Positions 49,966 through 58,147 of a stretch of DNA of 64,000 nt are shown here, piece after piece (position 1 is the first letter of the stretch; each line of letters starts with the position of its first letter). Below the pieces are notes generated by a model. The model was not told the origin of the DNA. It was given only the letters and a program-made list of their open reading frames with translations, and searched no databases. The DNA comes from Nocardiopsis sp. CNT312 (GTDB lineage Bacteria > Actinomycetota > Actinomycetes > Streptosporangiales > Streptosporangiaceae), in NCBI RefSeq assembly GCF_000515115.1, contig NZ_AZXF01000015.1, positions 101,206 to 165,205 on the forward strand, in the 5' to 3' direction. The position numbers and the translations under genes were made by a program.

Positions 49966-50625
49966 TCAGGGCTCGCGGCGGTCGGCGTTGGCGGCGAAGG
50001 CCGCGCACAGGTAGGCGGACAGCCCACGGCCGTAGGTGTCCAGTGCGGCGGTGAAACGCGGGTCCTCCACGTACATCCGGCCCAGCCCCCGGTGGACCTC
50101 GGGCGCGCAGTCGTAGAACCAGCGGGTGATGTGGTCGCGGTGGGCCTGGGCCAGGTCCGTGGCGACGGGGCCGTCGGGGGGTGCGCCCCCGTCCATGGCA
50201 TGGGCCAGGGCACGGTAGATCCGGTCGGACTCGTCCTTGATGCGCTGCCAGTCCTGGGCGGTGCGGGATCCGGTGCGGCGGCAGGACTGCTCCCATGCGG
50301 GGGTGGACCCCCAGCGGCGTCTGGCCTGTTCGGTGTGGGTGTCCACGTCGAAGTCGCCGAAGAGTTCGAGTCGCTGGGCGGCGGTCAGGTCCAGTTCCAC
50401 GGTGTCGGCCTCCAAGAGGTGTTCCAGGGCGCGTGCGACGGTGCGCAGGCGGTCGATGCGTTCGGTGGCCAGGCGGTGCTGGCGCTCCAGGTCGGTGTCG
50501 CTGCAGTCGCGGTAGCCGGAGGGGGTGCGCCCGGCCGGTGTGAGCAGGCCGATGCGGTCGTAGTGGTGGAGGGCGTGCACGGTCTGGCCGCTCAGGCGGG
50601 CGGCCTCGCCCGCGGCGTGCCCCAT
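49966..50625 (-). CDS. MerR-family regulator (TipA-like) with internal deletion in the DNA-binding region
   Basis: 219-residue protein. The MerR N-terminus starts normally (AARLSGQTVHALHHYDRIGLLTPAGRTPSGYRDCSDTDLER). It then jumps directly to RQHRL-type sequence (QHRLATERIDRLRTVARALEHLLE), skipping roughly 30 residues that normally complete the domain. A TipAS antibiotic-recognition domain follows (WGSTPAWEQS to YLCAAFAAN). ATG 50625 has GAAGGC upstream. It may be a ligand-binding protein with impaired DNA binding, as the TipAS form is in Streptomyces, or a decaying regulator. Confidence 0.78.
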   Translation of the reverse strand: MGHAAGEAARLSGQTVHALHHYDRIGLLTPAGRTPSGYRDCSDTDLERQHRLATERIDRLRTVARALEHLLEADTVELDLTAAQRLELFGDFDVDTHTEQARRRWGSTPAWEQSCRRTGSRTAQDWQRIKDESDRIYRALAHAMDGGAPPDGPVATDLAQAHRDHITRWFYDCAPEVHRGLGRMYVEDPRFTAALDTYGRGLSAYLCAAFAANADRREP

Positions 50626-50733
50626 CGGTGCCTTCCCCTCCCCCGGTCCGGCCGCCCGCGGCTGCGCGGGTACGACGCTAGGGGCTGACGCGGCGTCGGG
50701 GTCAAGGCGGGCCGTTCGGGCGTCGTGGGACGC

Positions 50734-50762
50734 CTGACATTCTGACCGGTCGGTAATATACA
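50734..50762 (+). promoter_or_regulatory. Leaderless promoter with TetR-like operator
   Basis: -35-like CTGACA (50734-50739), 17-bp spacer, -10-like TATACA (50757-50762), and the thioesterase ATG at 50766, so the transcript would have no leader. Between the elements lies TGACCG-GT-CGGTAA (50743-50756), a TnACCGnnCGGTnA dyad of TetR type. A repressor here would block polymerase directly. Confidence 0.6.
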
Positions 50763-50765
50763 TTC

Positions 50766-51575
50766 ATGAGCCTTGACCCCACCGCCGCCGGCTTCGAGTT
50801 CGACCGCGACACCCGCGTCGAGAAGGACACCGACGGCGTCTTCACAGCCGTGCTCACCGATGGCTGGACCACGTTCACCACCCACCCCAACGGCGGGTAC
50901 GTGCTCGCCACCGCGCTGAACGCCCTGCGCCAGAGCCTCAGCCAGCCCGACCCGCTGGTGGTGTCGGCGTTCTACCTGCGGCCGGCCGCCCCGGGACCGG
51001 CCGAGATCCGCACCGAGACCGTCCGCGAGGGCCGCCGCACCGCTACCGGCCAGGCGTCCCTGTCCCAGGGCGGCAAGGAGGTCGTGCGCGCCACCGCCAC
51101 CTACGGCGACCTCTCCCCCGCCCAGGGGCCGCGGCTGCACACGCAGGGGCCGCCAGGGCTGCCCGACCCGCAGGAGTGCGCACACGTGCGGGAGTTCGCC
51201 GACGTGGGGCCCAACACCATCGGACTGCGGGTCGAGTACCGCTACTCGGAGCGCCCCGCCTTCCTGGACGGGCGCACCGACGGCGATCCGCAGATGGAGT
51301 TTTGGATGCGCTTCGCTGACGGCCGCCAGGCCGACGTACACGCCCTGCCCGCGATGGCGGACTTCGCTGTCCCCGCGGTCACCCAGATCGGGGCGTACAA
51401 CACCGTGACCGTGGAGCTGACCACACACGTGCGGGCCCGACCCGCTCCGGGGTGGCTGGCCTGCCGGGCCTTCACGCGGCACGTGGACGGCGGGTTCCAC
51501 GAGGAGGACATGGAGATCTGGGACAGCACGGGCGTACTGGTGGCCCAGGCCCGTCAACTGGCGATCCTGCTGTAG
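50766..51575 (+). CDS. Acyl-CoA thioesterase-like double-hotdog protein
   Basis: 269-residue protein with two hotdog halves: HPNGGYVLATALNALRQ (the NGGY-type motif of the first half), VSAFYLRPAAPGPAEI, then PALPAMADFAVPA-like LPAMADFAVPAVTQIGAYNTVTVELTTHVRA in the second. This is the TesB-like/4HBT_3 thioesterase family that hydrolyses acyl-CoA. ATG at 50766 has no SD and directly follows the -10, so translation is leaderless. A TetR-like operator inside the promoter suggests induction by a fatty or aromatic acyl compound. Confidence 0.82.
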   Translation: MSLDPTAAGFEFDRDTRVEKDTDGVFTAVLTDGWTTFTTHPNGGYVLATALNALRQSLSQPDPLVVSAFYLRPAAPGPAEIRTETVREGRRTATGQASLSQGGKEVVRATATYGDLSPAQGPRLHTQGPPGLPDPQECAHVREFADVGPNTIGLRVEYRYSERPAFLDGRTDGDPQMEFWMRFADGRQADVHALPAMADFAVPAVTQIGAYNTVTVELTTHVRARPAPGWLACRAFTRHVDGGFHEEDMEIWDSTGVLVAQARQLAILL

Positions 51576-51603
51576 GCGGACCGTGGCCCCTGCCGCGGTC
51601 CGC
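51576..51603. terminator. Bidirectional hairpin terminator
   Basis: 8-bp perfect stem GCGGACCG / CGGTCCGC with a 12-nt loop, between convergent genes. Confidence 0.6.
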
Positions 51604-51613
51604 TCCCCGCGCC

Positions 51614-52435
51614 CTACCGGGCCGGGGACAGGGCCTCGACCCAGGCGGGCAGGTCCGCACACGCCTGCCGCCAGCCCTGCGGGACGCCCGCGACGCCGGA
51701 GCGGGCCGCAGCCACTCCCCCGGCGATCGCACTGGCAGCGTCGGGGAACCGCGTCCCGGCCACCGCGCGGCGCAGCGTACCCCCCGTGTCGTCCAGGCCC
51801 TCGGCGGCGCACCACAGGGCGAAGGGGACGGTGCCGGGCGCCGACAGGTCCGCGCCCCCGCCCAGCGCCCGGGCGGCCTGCTCGGGCGCGGTGCTGGCGG
51901 GCAGGCGCGCGGCGCGACGCAGCCCCGAGCGCACCTCGGAGGGTTCGAGCCGCTCGGAGACCTGGTCGAGGAAGGACGGGCGGCCGGGCGCGGTGCGGTC
52001 GCCTCCGGCCGCGGCCAGGGCGGCGGCCAGCGCGACGGCGACCGCACCGGCCACGGCCTCGGGGCGGGTGTGGGTGACCACCGCGCAGCGGGCGGCCTCG
52101 GCGGGGACCCGGCCGAGGTCGTCGGCGAAGTAGGCGCCCAGCGGGGCGACGCGCACCGCTGCCCCGCTGCTGTGGGGCTCCTCGCCGTCCTGGCCGTCAG
52201 CGGCGAGGTCGGCGGCCAGGTGCTCTTGGTCGGTGCGGCCGTGTTCGGCCAGACAGGAGAGTACCGACAGCGCCGTCGCGGTGCCGTCGCCCCAGGGCCA
52301 GGACCCCTCCTGCGGCCGGGGCCCGGCGTCGGCCCCCCGCTCCCCGTCGCCGGTGCGAGAGCGCCGACGCCCGTAGGCCTCGCCTAGGGCGAGGCCGCGC
52401 AGACTGCGCACCGCCTGTTCGATCCGTTCCTTCAC
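51614..52435 (-). CDS. ADP-ribosylglycohydrolase-family protein, degenerate active site
   Basis: 273-residue helical protein with the DraG/ARH layout. The metal-ligand motifs are altered: LGEAYG instead of GDALG, WGDGTATALSVL instead of the DDT(E/Q) motif, and DTGGTLRRAVAG instead of the DTDTxG(A)IAGA block. Most Mg2+-binding Asp are therefore lost, so normal hydrolase activity is doubtful. GTG start with AAGGAAAGGGG upstream. A binding or structural role is possible. Confidence 0.7.
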   Translation of the reverse strand: MKERIEQAVRSLRGLALGEAYGRRRSRTGDGERGADAGPRPQEGSWPWGDGTATALSVLSCLAEHGRTDQEHLAADLAADGQDGEEPHSSGAAVRVAPLGAYFADDLGRVPAEAARCAVVTHTRPEAVAGAVAVALAAALAAAGGDRTAPGRPSFLDQVSERLEPSEVRSGLRRAARLPASTAPEQAARALGGGADLSAPGTVPFALWCAAEGLDDTGGTLRRAVAGTRFPDAASAIAGGVAAARSGVAGVPQGWRQACADLPAWVEALSPAR

Positions 52436-52549
52436 CCGGTCCCCTTTCCTTGCCTCGGATGAGCACGCGGGGCAGGGCGTGGAGTGCGAAGGACACAAGG
52501 GTAGTACCGCCCGGCGGCGGGATCGGTCGCCGTCACGGACGCGGCGGGC

Positions 52550-53419
52550 TCAGCGGACGGTGCGGGCCGGGCGCCGTCTCCGCCAGAGCACTCCCTGGCG
52601 GGGGGAGAACAGGTAGGCGAGGGCGAACGCCGACGCCTGGGCGAGCACGATGGACCCGCCGGTGGAGACGTTGAGGTGGAAGCTGGCGTAGACACCGGCC
52701 ACCGCGGCGGCCGCGGCCACGGCGGCGGCCAGGGCGAGCATGCGCTCGAACCTGTCGGTGAGCAGGTAGGCGGTGGCGCCGGGGATGATGACCATGGCCA
52801 CGACCAGGATGATGCCGACCGCCTGGAGGGCGACGACGACGGTGACCGAGAGCATCCCCAGCAGGAGGGTCTCCATCAGGCGCGGGCTGATGCCCAGGGC
52901 GTGGGCGTGGACGGGGTCGAAGGCGTACAGGGTGAGATCGCGGTGCTTGTACCAGGCCACGGCGAGCACGGCCGCCGCCAGGACGAGGATCTGGAGGATG
53001 TCGGTGTCGGAGACGCCCAGGACGTTGCCGAAGAGGATGTGGGACAGGTCGGTCTGGCTGGGGACGCGGGAGACCAGGACGAGGCCGAGGGCGAACATGG
53101 CGGTGAACACCACGCCGATGACGGCGTCCTCTTTGACGCGTGAGGTGCGGTTGACGGTGCCGATGAGGGCGACCGACCCGGAGCCGAAGACCAGGGCTCC
53201 GACGGCGAAGGGCAGCCCGAACAGGTAGGACAGGACCACGCCGGGCAGGACGGCGTGGGAGACGGCGTCGCCCATGAGGGACCAGCCGACCAGGGTGAGC
53301 CAGCAGGAGAGGACGGCGCAGGCCACGCCGGCGACGACGGCCACGAGCAGGGCGCGCCGCATGAACTCGAACTGCAGGGGCTGGGCGAACCACTGGGCGA
53401 GCACGGTGAGGGTGTCCAT
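52550..53419 (-). CDS. Manganese/zinc ABC transporter permease
   Basis: 289-residue ABC-3 family permease with about eight helices: LVGWSLMGDAVSHAVLPGVVLSYL with the conserved Asp-x3-His, RVKEDAVIGVVFTAMFALGLVL, and GIILVVAMVIIPGATAYLL. It forms the channel of the metal importer. Its ATG overlaps the ATPase stop (TGATG). The ATPase and binding protein lie upstream in the same operon. Confidence 0.93.
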   Translation of the reverse strand: MDTLTVLAQWFAQPLQFEFMRRALLVAVVAGVACAVLSCWLTLVGWSLMGDAVSHAVLPGVVLSYLFGLPFAVGALVFGSGSVALIGTVNRTSRVKEDAVIGVVFTAMFALGLVLVSRVPSQTDLSHILFGNVLGVSDTDILQILVLAAAVLAVAWYKHRDLTLYAFDPVHAHALGISPRLMETLLLGMLSVTVVVALQAVGIILVVAMVIIPGATAYLLTDRFERMLALAAAVAAAAAVAGVYASFHLNVSTGGSIVLAQASAFALAYLFSPRQGVLWRRRRPARTVR

Positions 53420-54153
53420 CAGGCGGCTTCCGGCGCGGTGCGGACTCCGAAGGCCTCCATGAGGACCTCGGGGCGCAGGACGTGGGCGGGGGTGCCGTGG
53501 GCCAGGACGCGCCGCTGCAGGAGGAGCGCGTCGTCGCACAGGCGGGGGACCTGGGCAAGGTCGTGGGTGGACACCAGCAGGGTGGTGTCCTCGGCGGGCA
53601 GGGAGCGCAACAGGTCGACGATGGTCTCCTCCGAGCGGCGGTCGACGCCGGCGAAGGGTTCGTCGAGCAGCAGGACGTCGGCCTCCTGGGCTAGGGCGCG
53701 GGCGACGAAGGCGCGTTTGCGCTGGCCGCCGGAGAGGGCGCCGATACGGCGTTCGGCCAGTTCGGCCAGGCCGGTGCGCTCCAGGGCGGCCTCGACGGCG
53801 CGGCGGTCGTCGGGACGGGGGCGGCGGCGTGGCCCCATGCGGCCGTAGCGGCCCATCATGACGACGTCGTGCACGCGTACGGGGAAGGCCCAGTCGACCT
53901 GTTCGGACTGGGGGACGTAGCCGATGAGGCCGGCGCGGCGGGCGGCGGCGCTGGTGCGGCCCAGGACGTGGACGCGGCCGCGGTCGGTGCGCACTAGGCC
54001 CAGGACGGTCTTGAACAGGGTGGACTTGCCCGAGCCGTTGGTGCCGAGCAGGCCGCAGACCCGGCCCCGGGGGACGGTGAGGCTGACGCCGTCCAGGGCG
54101 AGGACGTCGCCGTAGCGGACGGTGGCGTCGGTGACCTCGATGGCGGGTGTCAT
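53419..54153 (-). CDS. Manganese/zinc ABC transporter ATP-binding protein
   Basis: 244-residue ATPase. Walker A is GTNGSGKST, Q-loop region YVPQSEQVDW, signature LSGGQRKRAFVARAL, Walker B VLLLDEPFAGVD, and the switch VSTHDLAQV. The QSEQVDWxFPV string is typical of the MntB/SitB/ZnuC-type metal importers. It is 13 bp downstream of the binding-protein gene. Confidence 0.93.
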   Translation of the reverse strand: MTPAIEVTDATVRYGDVLALDGVSLTVPRGRVCGLLGTNGSGKSTLFKTVLGLVRTDRGRVHVLGRTSAAARRAGLIGYVPQSEQVDWAFPVRVHDVVMMGRYGRMGPRRRPRPDDRRAVEAALERTGLAELAERRIGALSGGQRKRAFVARALAQEADVLLLDEPFAGVDRRSEETIVDLLRSLPAEDTTLLVSTHDLAQVPRLCDDALLLQRRVLAHGTPAHVLRPEVLMEAFGVRTAPEAA

Positions 54154-54166
54154 GGGCGACTCCTTG

Positions 54167-55099
54167 TCAGGGGGTGCCGGTGAGGCCGTCGACGATGGCT
54201 TCGGCGTCGTGTCGGATCAGGTCGAGGTAGGTGGGGACGGGGCCGTCGGGGTCGGAGAGGGAGTCGACGTAGAGGGTCTGGCCCATCCGGGCACCGCTCT
54301 CGCGGGCCACCGAGCGCTGGGTGGAGTCGTTGACGGTGGACTCGCAGAAGAGGGCGGGCACCTCGTTGTCGCGGACGAACTCGGTGACGGCGGCGGTCTG
54401 CTGGGGGGTGGCCTCGCCCTCGGAGTTGACCGGCCACAGGTACATCTCGGTCAGGTCGGCGTCGCGCGCCAGGTAGGAGAAGGCACCCTCGCAGGTGACC
54501 AGGGCGCGGCTGGTGTCGGGGACGTCGGCCAGGCGGGTGTCGAGGTAGGTGCCGACCTCCTCGATCCGCTCCCGGTAGTCGGCGGCGGCCTGCGCGTAGG
54601 CGTCGCGGCCCTCGGGGTCGAGTTCGGTGAGGGCGTCGCGGATGTTGTCGACGTAGACCAGGGCGTTGTCGGGTGACATCCAGGCGTGGGGGTTGGGCTC
54701 GCCCTCGTAGTCGCCGGAGGTGATGGGCAGGGGGTCGATGCCGTCGCTGATGCGTGCGGTGGGGGCGTCCAGGCGTTCGGTGAACTGGCGGAACCAGGCC
54801 TCCAGGCCCATGCCGTTCTCGATGATGAGGTCGGCGTCCTGGCCGCGGACGAGGTCGTCGGGGGTGGGTTCGTAGAGGTGGATGTCGGCACCGGGGCGGG
54901 TGATGGAGGCGACCTGGACGCGGTCGTCGGCGACGTTGCGGACCATGTCGGCGATGACGGTGAAGGTGGTCAGGACCAGGGGGCGGTCATCGTCGGCCGC
55001 GGGGGCGGCGGAAGTGGCGCAGGCGGTGAGGGCGAGGGCGGCGGATCCCAGCACCACCGGACCGGCATGTGAGGAGTGGTTACCTCTGAAGTTCGACAT
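54167..55099 (-). CDS. Manganese/zinc-binding lipoprotein of an ABC importer
   Basis: 310-residue cluster A-I (ZnuA/MntC/PsaA-like) binding protein. The signal ends with lipobox LTAC (Cys27). Metal ligands are His in GADIHLYEPTPDD, His in NPHAWMSPDN, Glu/Ser near CEGAFSYLARD, and Asp in YVDSLSDPDG. There is no His-rich loop, which favours Mn over Zn. ATG 55099 lies inside a DtxR-type palindrome and close to the -10, so the leader is very short or absent. Confidence 0.92.
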   Translation of the reverse strand: MSNFRGNHSSHAGPVVLGSAALALTACATSAAPAADDDRPLVLTTFTVIADMVRNVADDRVQVASITRPGADIHLYEPTPDDLVRGQDADLIIENGMGLEAWFRQFTERLDAPTARISDGIDPLPITSGDYEGEPNPHAWMSPDNALVYVDNIRDALTELDPEGRDAYAQAAADYRERIEEVGTYLDTRLADVPDTSRALVTCEGAFSYLARDADLTEMYLWPVNSEGEATPQQTAAVTEFVRDNEVPALFCESTVNDSTQRSVARESGARMGQTLYVDSLSDPDGPVPTYLDLIRHDAEAIVDGLTGTP

Positions 55100-55131
55100 G
55101 CCTAACTTTTTATCACATGTACCCCTAACTT
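55090..55131. promoter_or_regulatory. DtxR/MntR-type operator overlapping the metal importer start
   Basis: AGTTnGnCATGnCnAACT (55090-55107) is an 18-bp dyad that includes the start codon. A second CCTAACTT half lies 23 bp upstream (55124-55131, first copy 55101-55108). A -10-like GATAAA is between them. TTAGGC-type sites bind Mn- or Fe-loaded DtxR-family repressors, which fits a Mn importer. Confidence 0.65.
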
Positions 55132-55225
55132 GAGGTCCGTTTGCGGGGAACCGGACGTCCGGGCGTTCGCGGAGCGGTAGTCTGCGACGGGTTCCCGTCC
55201 GCGAACGACGCACAGGAGGTGCTCG

Positions 55226-56185
55226 GTGCCGCGCACCTGGACCGCGATCGACTTCGAGACCGCCAACCAGGACCGGGGCAGCGCCTGCGCGGTCGGGCTC
55301 GTGCGCGTGGCCGACGGCGCGCCGGTGGAGCGCTTCTCCACGCTGATCCGCCCGCCCGAACCGGTCTCGCGCTTCTCCGCCCGCAACACCGCGGTCCACG
55401 GGATCACCGCCGCCGACGTCACCGGCGCCCCTGGCTGGGAGCAGGTGTGGCACAGCGTCCTGGACTTCGTCGACGGCGGTGTGCTGGTGGCGCACAACGC
55501 CGCCTTCGACATGGGGGTGGTGCGCAGTGCGTGCGCTCACACGGGTGCGGGGCGGCCGGAGCTGGAGTACGTGTGCACGCTCGCGTTGGCGCGCCGTACC
55601 TGGCCGGAACTGGGCGACCACCGCCTGCCGACGGTGTGCTCCCACATCGGGCACCGGATGCGCCACCACCACCGTGCCGACCACGACGCCGAGGCGTGCG
55701 CCCGCATCGTGGTCGCGGCCCTGGGCCGCCACGGCACCGGTTGCCTGGAGGAGCTGGCCCGTGCCACCGGGACACCGGTGGCACGCCTGGAGGCGGCGGC
55801 CCCGACCGCGCCCGCACCGGTGACGGCCGCACCCCTCGCCCCGGCCGGGGACTTCGAGCGCTGGCAGAGCCACGCCCGCGCCGTGCTGCCCGATCCCTGC
55901 CCCGAGGCCGACCCCCGCGGCCCCCTGTTCGGCAGGGTCGTGTGCGTGTCCGGGGACCTGGCCGCCATGGACAAGCCACAGGTGTGGCGGCGCGTGGCCG
56001 AAGCGGGCGGGCGGCCCGCCAAGAACGTCACGAGGACGACCGACGTGCTCGTGGTGGGAGCCCACAGCGGCCCGGGAAAGACGGCCAAGCACCTGCGGGC
56101 GCAGGCCTACCGCGAGCGCGGGCAGCGCATCGACATCATCACCGAGGCCGAACTGCTGGTCCGCCTGGGCCTGGGCCGCGGCTGA
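55226..56185 (+). CDS. DEDDh exonuclease fused to a BRCT domain
   Basis: 319-residue protein. Residues 1-170 are a DnaQ-type 3'-5' exonuclease: AIDFETANQD (Asp-Glu), VLVAHNAAFDMGVV (Asp), and HHHRADHDAEACA (His-Asp), complete DEDDh. An Ala/Pro linker is followed by a BRCT domain at about 230-315 (RVVCVSGDLAAMDKPQVWRRVAEAGGRPAKNVTRTTDVLVVG). The same layout occurs in actinobacterial DNA polymerase III epsilon-like repair proteins. GTG start with AGGAGGT 5 nt upstream. Confidence 0.9.
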   Translation: MPRTWTAIDFETANQDRGSACAVGLVRVADGAPVERFSTLIRPPEPVSRFSARNTAVHGITAADVTGAPGWEQVWHSVLDFVDGGVLVAHNAAFDMGVVRSACAHTGAGRPELEYVCTLALARRTWPELGDHRLPTVCSHIGHRMRHHHRADHDAEACARIVVAALGRHGTGCLEELARATGTPVARLEAAAPTAPAPVTAAPLAPAGDFERWQSHARAVLPDPCPEADPRGPLFGRVVCVSGDLAAMDKPQVWRRVAEAGGRPAKNVTRTTDVLVVGAHSGPGKTAKHLRAQAYRERGQRIDIITEAELLVRLGLGRG

Positions 56186-56216
56186 GCGCCGGAGCCGTTC
56201 ACCCCTGCTCCGGCGC
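56186..56216. terminator. Hairpin between exonuclease and tetR, overlapping the tetR stop
   Basis: 10-bp perfect stem GCGCCGGAGC / GCTCCGGCGC with an 11-nt loop. The convergent tetR stop codon lies in the loop. Confidence 0.6.
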
Positions 56217-56849
56217 GGTGGACAACTCGGTCAGGTGCCGCGTCAGGCCCTGCTCGGCCCAGGTGCGCCAGCGCCGCACGCTCCAGCCGCAGTGGCGGGT
56301 GTAGAGGATGAACACCTCCGGGCTGAGCAGGGCCAGGCAGGTGTCGGCGGCCTCGTCGGCCGACAGCTCCGGCCGGAGCGCCCCGCGTTCGCGGAGCCGT
56401 TCGGTGAAGGTGCGCTGCACGGTCCGGCGCTGGTCGACGCTGGCGTGCCACAGCGCGCGCAGCTCGTCGTCGGAGTCGGCCGCGCCCCGCAGGACCTCCG
56501 ACAGGGGAGAGAGGCGCTCCATCACCGAGGCGGTGCCGACGGTGTGCAGCCGGATCTGACCGCGGGCGTCGGGCGCCTCCAGGGCCCGGCGCACCCAGGG
56601 CCGATCCAGCGTCGCCACGGGTGCGGCGTCCCCCGCCACGGCGTGGTCCAAGGCGTGCTTGAGGACCGCCGACTTGGTACCGAAGGCGTAGTAGACGGTC
56701 TGGGCGGCCACCCCGGCCTCGGCCGCGATGCTCTGGATGCTGGTGGCGGCGTAGCCGCGTTCGGTGAACAGCCGTGCGGCGGCGGTGGCCACCCGGGCGC
56801 GGGTGGCCCGGGACCGGGCGGTGCGTCCGTCGACGGTGTGTGCGTCCAT
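56199..56849 (-). CDS. TetR/AcrR-family transcriptional regulator
   Basis: 216-residue repressor. N-terminal region RARVATAAARLFTERGYAATSIQSIAAEAGVAAQTVYYAFGTKSAVLKHALDHAV is a full TetR helix-turn-helix. The C-terminal domain is variable, with no recognised ligand class. Two copies of one 15-bp dyad lie in its promoter, indicating autoregulation. No divergent gene follows the second promoter in that region. Confidence 0.9.
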   Translation of the reverse strand: MDAHTVDGRTARSRATRARVATAAARLFTERGYAATSIQSIAAEAGVAAQTVYYAFGTKSAVLKHALDHAVAGDAAPVATLDRPWVRRALEAPDARGQIRLHTVGTASVMERLSPLSEVLRGAADSDDELRALWHASVDQRRTVQRTFTERLRERGALRPELSADEAADTCLALLSPEVFILYTRHCGWSVRRWRTWAEQGLTRHLTELSTAPEQG

Positions 56850-56870
56850 GCCCGCATCCTACGGCTTGAC

Positions 56871-56910
56871 TGGAGTGGCACTACAGATACCTTGGTGGAG
56901 TTCTACTGCA
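56871..56910. promoter_or_regulatory. Two tandem TetR operators TGnAGT-N3-ACTnCA with divergent promoters
   Basis: TGGAGT-GGC-ACTACA (56871-56885) and TGGAGT-TCT-ACTGCA (56896-56910), 25 bp apart centre to centre. The tetR promoter runs leftward (TTGCAG / 16 bp / TATCTG). A second promoter points right (TTGACT 56866-56871 / 16 bp / TACCTT 56888-56893). Both operators overlap both promoters. The rightward transcript would meet no gene before a convergent one. Confidence 0.75.
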
Positions 56911-57033
56911 AAAACTTTCAAGGGTCGTCGTGCGCGGCTCCGCGCGGGGAGGAGCGGGAGGGAAGCCCCGCTCCCGGACGGTTGCTACGGGGCGGGGGGA
57001 GCACCGGTCGCCGAGCGGCTGTGCGCGTTCGGC

Positions 57034-57071
57034 CGCACCCGCCCGGAACCGCCAGGCGCTGGGCGGGTGCG
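57034..57071 (-). terminator. Hairpin terminator after the flavoprotein gene
   Basis: 11-bp perfect stem CGCACCCGCCC / GGGCGGGTGCG with a 16-nt loop, 7 bp past the stop of the flavoprotein gene. Confidence 0.65.
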
Positions 57072-57078
57072 GGCGGGC

Positions 57079-58029
57079 TCAGGACGCGGCGGCGCGCCGG
57101 GCACGGACAGCGGCCCGGGCGTCCTGGGCGACCAGGTCGGCGTTGATCGCCGCGGCGGCGGCCACCCCGGCCCCGGTCGAGACGGAGACCATCGCCGACA
57201 GGTCGGCGGCGTTGCCCGCTGCCCAGACCCCCTCCACGTCCGTGCGGCCCATCGGACCCGTGGCGATGAACGAGCCCATCGGGTGGTCGGCCGCTGCTCC
57301 GCCGAGCTGTTCGTACAGGTCCGTGCGGGCGGTGAAGCGGGGGGCGACGGCCACCGCGTCCACGGGGAACGCGTGCCCCTCGGCCAAGACGACGGCTCGG
57401 AGGCGCCCGCCCTCGGTGCTCAGCATCCGCACGGGGCCCTCCACGACCTGGACGTCCAGCGCCGCCATCTGCTCCCACGCCTGGTCCTCGGGGCTGCCCA
57501 TGGTGTGGGTGAAGAGCGTGACGTGTTCGCTGAGCTGGCGGAACATCAGCGCCTGGTGGAGGCTGAGCTCACTGGTGCCCAAGACACCGATGCGCCGGCC
57601 GCGCACCTCCCAGCCGTGGCAGTAGGGGCAGTGCAGTACGTCGGTGCCCCACAGGTCCCGGACCCCGGGGACGTCGGGCAGTTCGTCGACCAGGCCCGTG
57701 GCCAGCAGGATCCGCCGTGCCCGCAGGGTTCCTCCGTCGTCCAGGTCCACCTCGAAGGCGCCCTCGCAGTGCCGGGCGGCCACGGCGCGGCCGTCGTGGA
57801 AGCGCGCTCCGTAGCGGTCCGCCTCCGCGCGGCCGGCCGTGAGCAGGTCGCGCGGGGCGATCCCCTCATGGCCCAGGACGTTGTGTGCTCCCGCTGCGGG
57901 TGCGTTGCGCGGCTCGCCGCCGTCCACGACGACCACCGATCGCAGGGACCGTGCCAGTGTGACGGCCGCGCTCAGCCCGGCCGCTCCGCCTCCGATGACC
58001 GCGACGTCCACCCCGTGACGTGTACTCAC
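57079..58029 (-). CDS. Thioredoxin reductase-like FAD/NAD(P) oxidoreductase
   Basis: 316-residue flavoprotein. FAD motif VAVIGGGAAGLSAAVTLARS at the N-terminus, redox-type CPYCHGWEVRG in the middle, NAD(P) motif IGVLGTSELS that is weaker than usual (GTSELS in place of GxGxxA), and VWAAGNAADLSAMVSVSTGAGV at the C-terminus. It is close to TrxB in size. The altered nucleotide site places it with the TrxR-like oxidases or small-molecule disulfide reductases rather than housekeeping TrxB. Confidence 0.85.
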   Translation of the reverse strand: MSTRHGVDVAVIGGGAAGLSAAVTLARSLRSVVVVDGGEPRNAPAAGAHNVLGHEGIAPRDLLTAGRAEADRYGARFHDGRAVAARHCEGAFEVDLDDGGTLRARRILLATGLVDELPDVPGVRDLWGTDVLHCPYCHGWEVRGRRIGVLGTSELSLHQALMFRQLSEHVTLFTHTMGSPEDQAWEQMAALDVQVVEGPVRMLSTEGGRLRAVVLAEGHAFPVDAVAVAPRFTARTDLYEQLGGAAADHPMGSFIATGPMGRTDVEGVWAAGNAADLSAMVSVSTGAGVAAAAAINADLVAQDARAAVRARRAAAS

Positions 58030-58147
58030 CGTGCATCACCTTCCTCGTGGGTTCGGCCCGCACGCTAGCCGCGGACCCTCCCCCGCGCACGGATTCTTGC
58101 CCATACGGCAACAGTGTTGCCGGGGCGGCGCACCGGGGCGATGTTTC

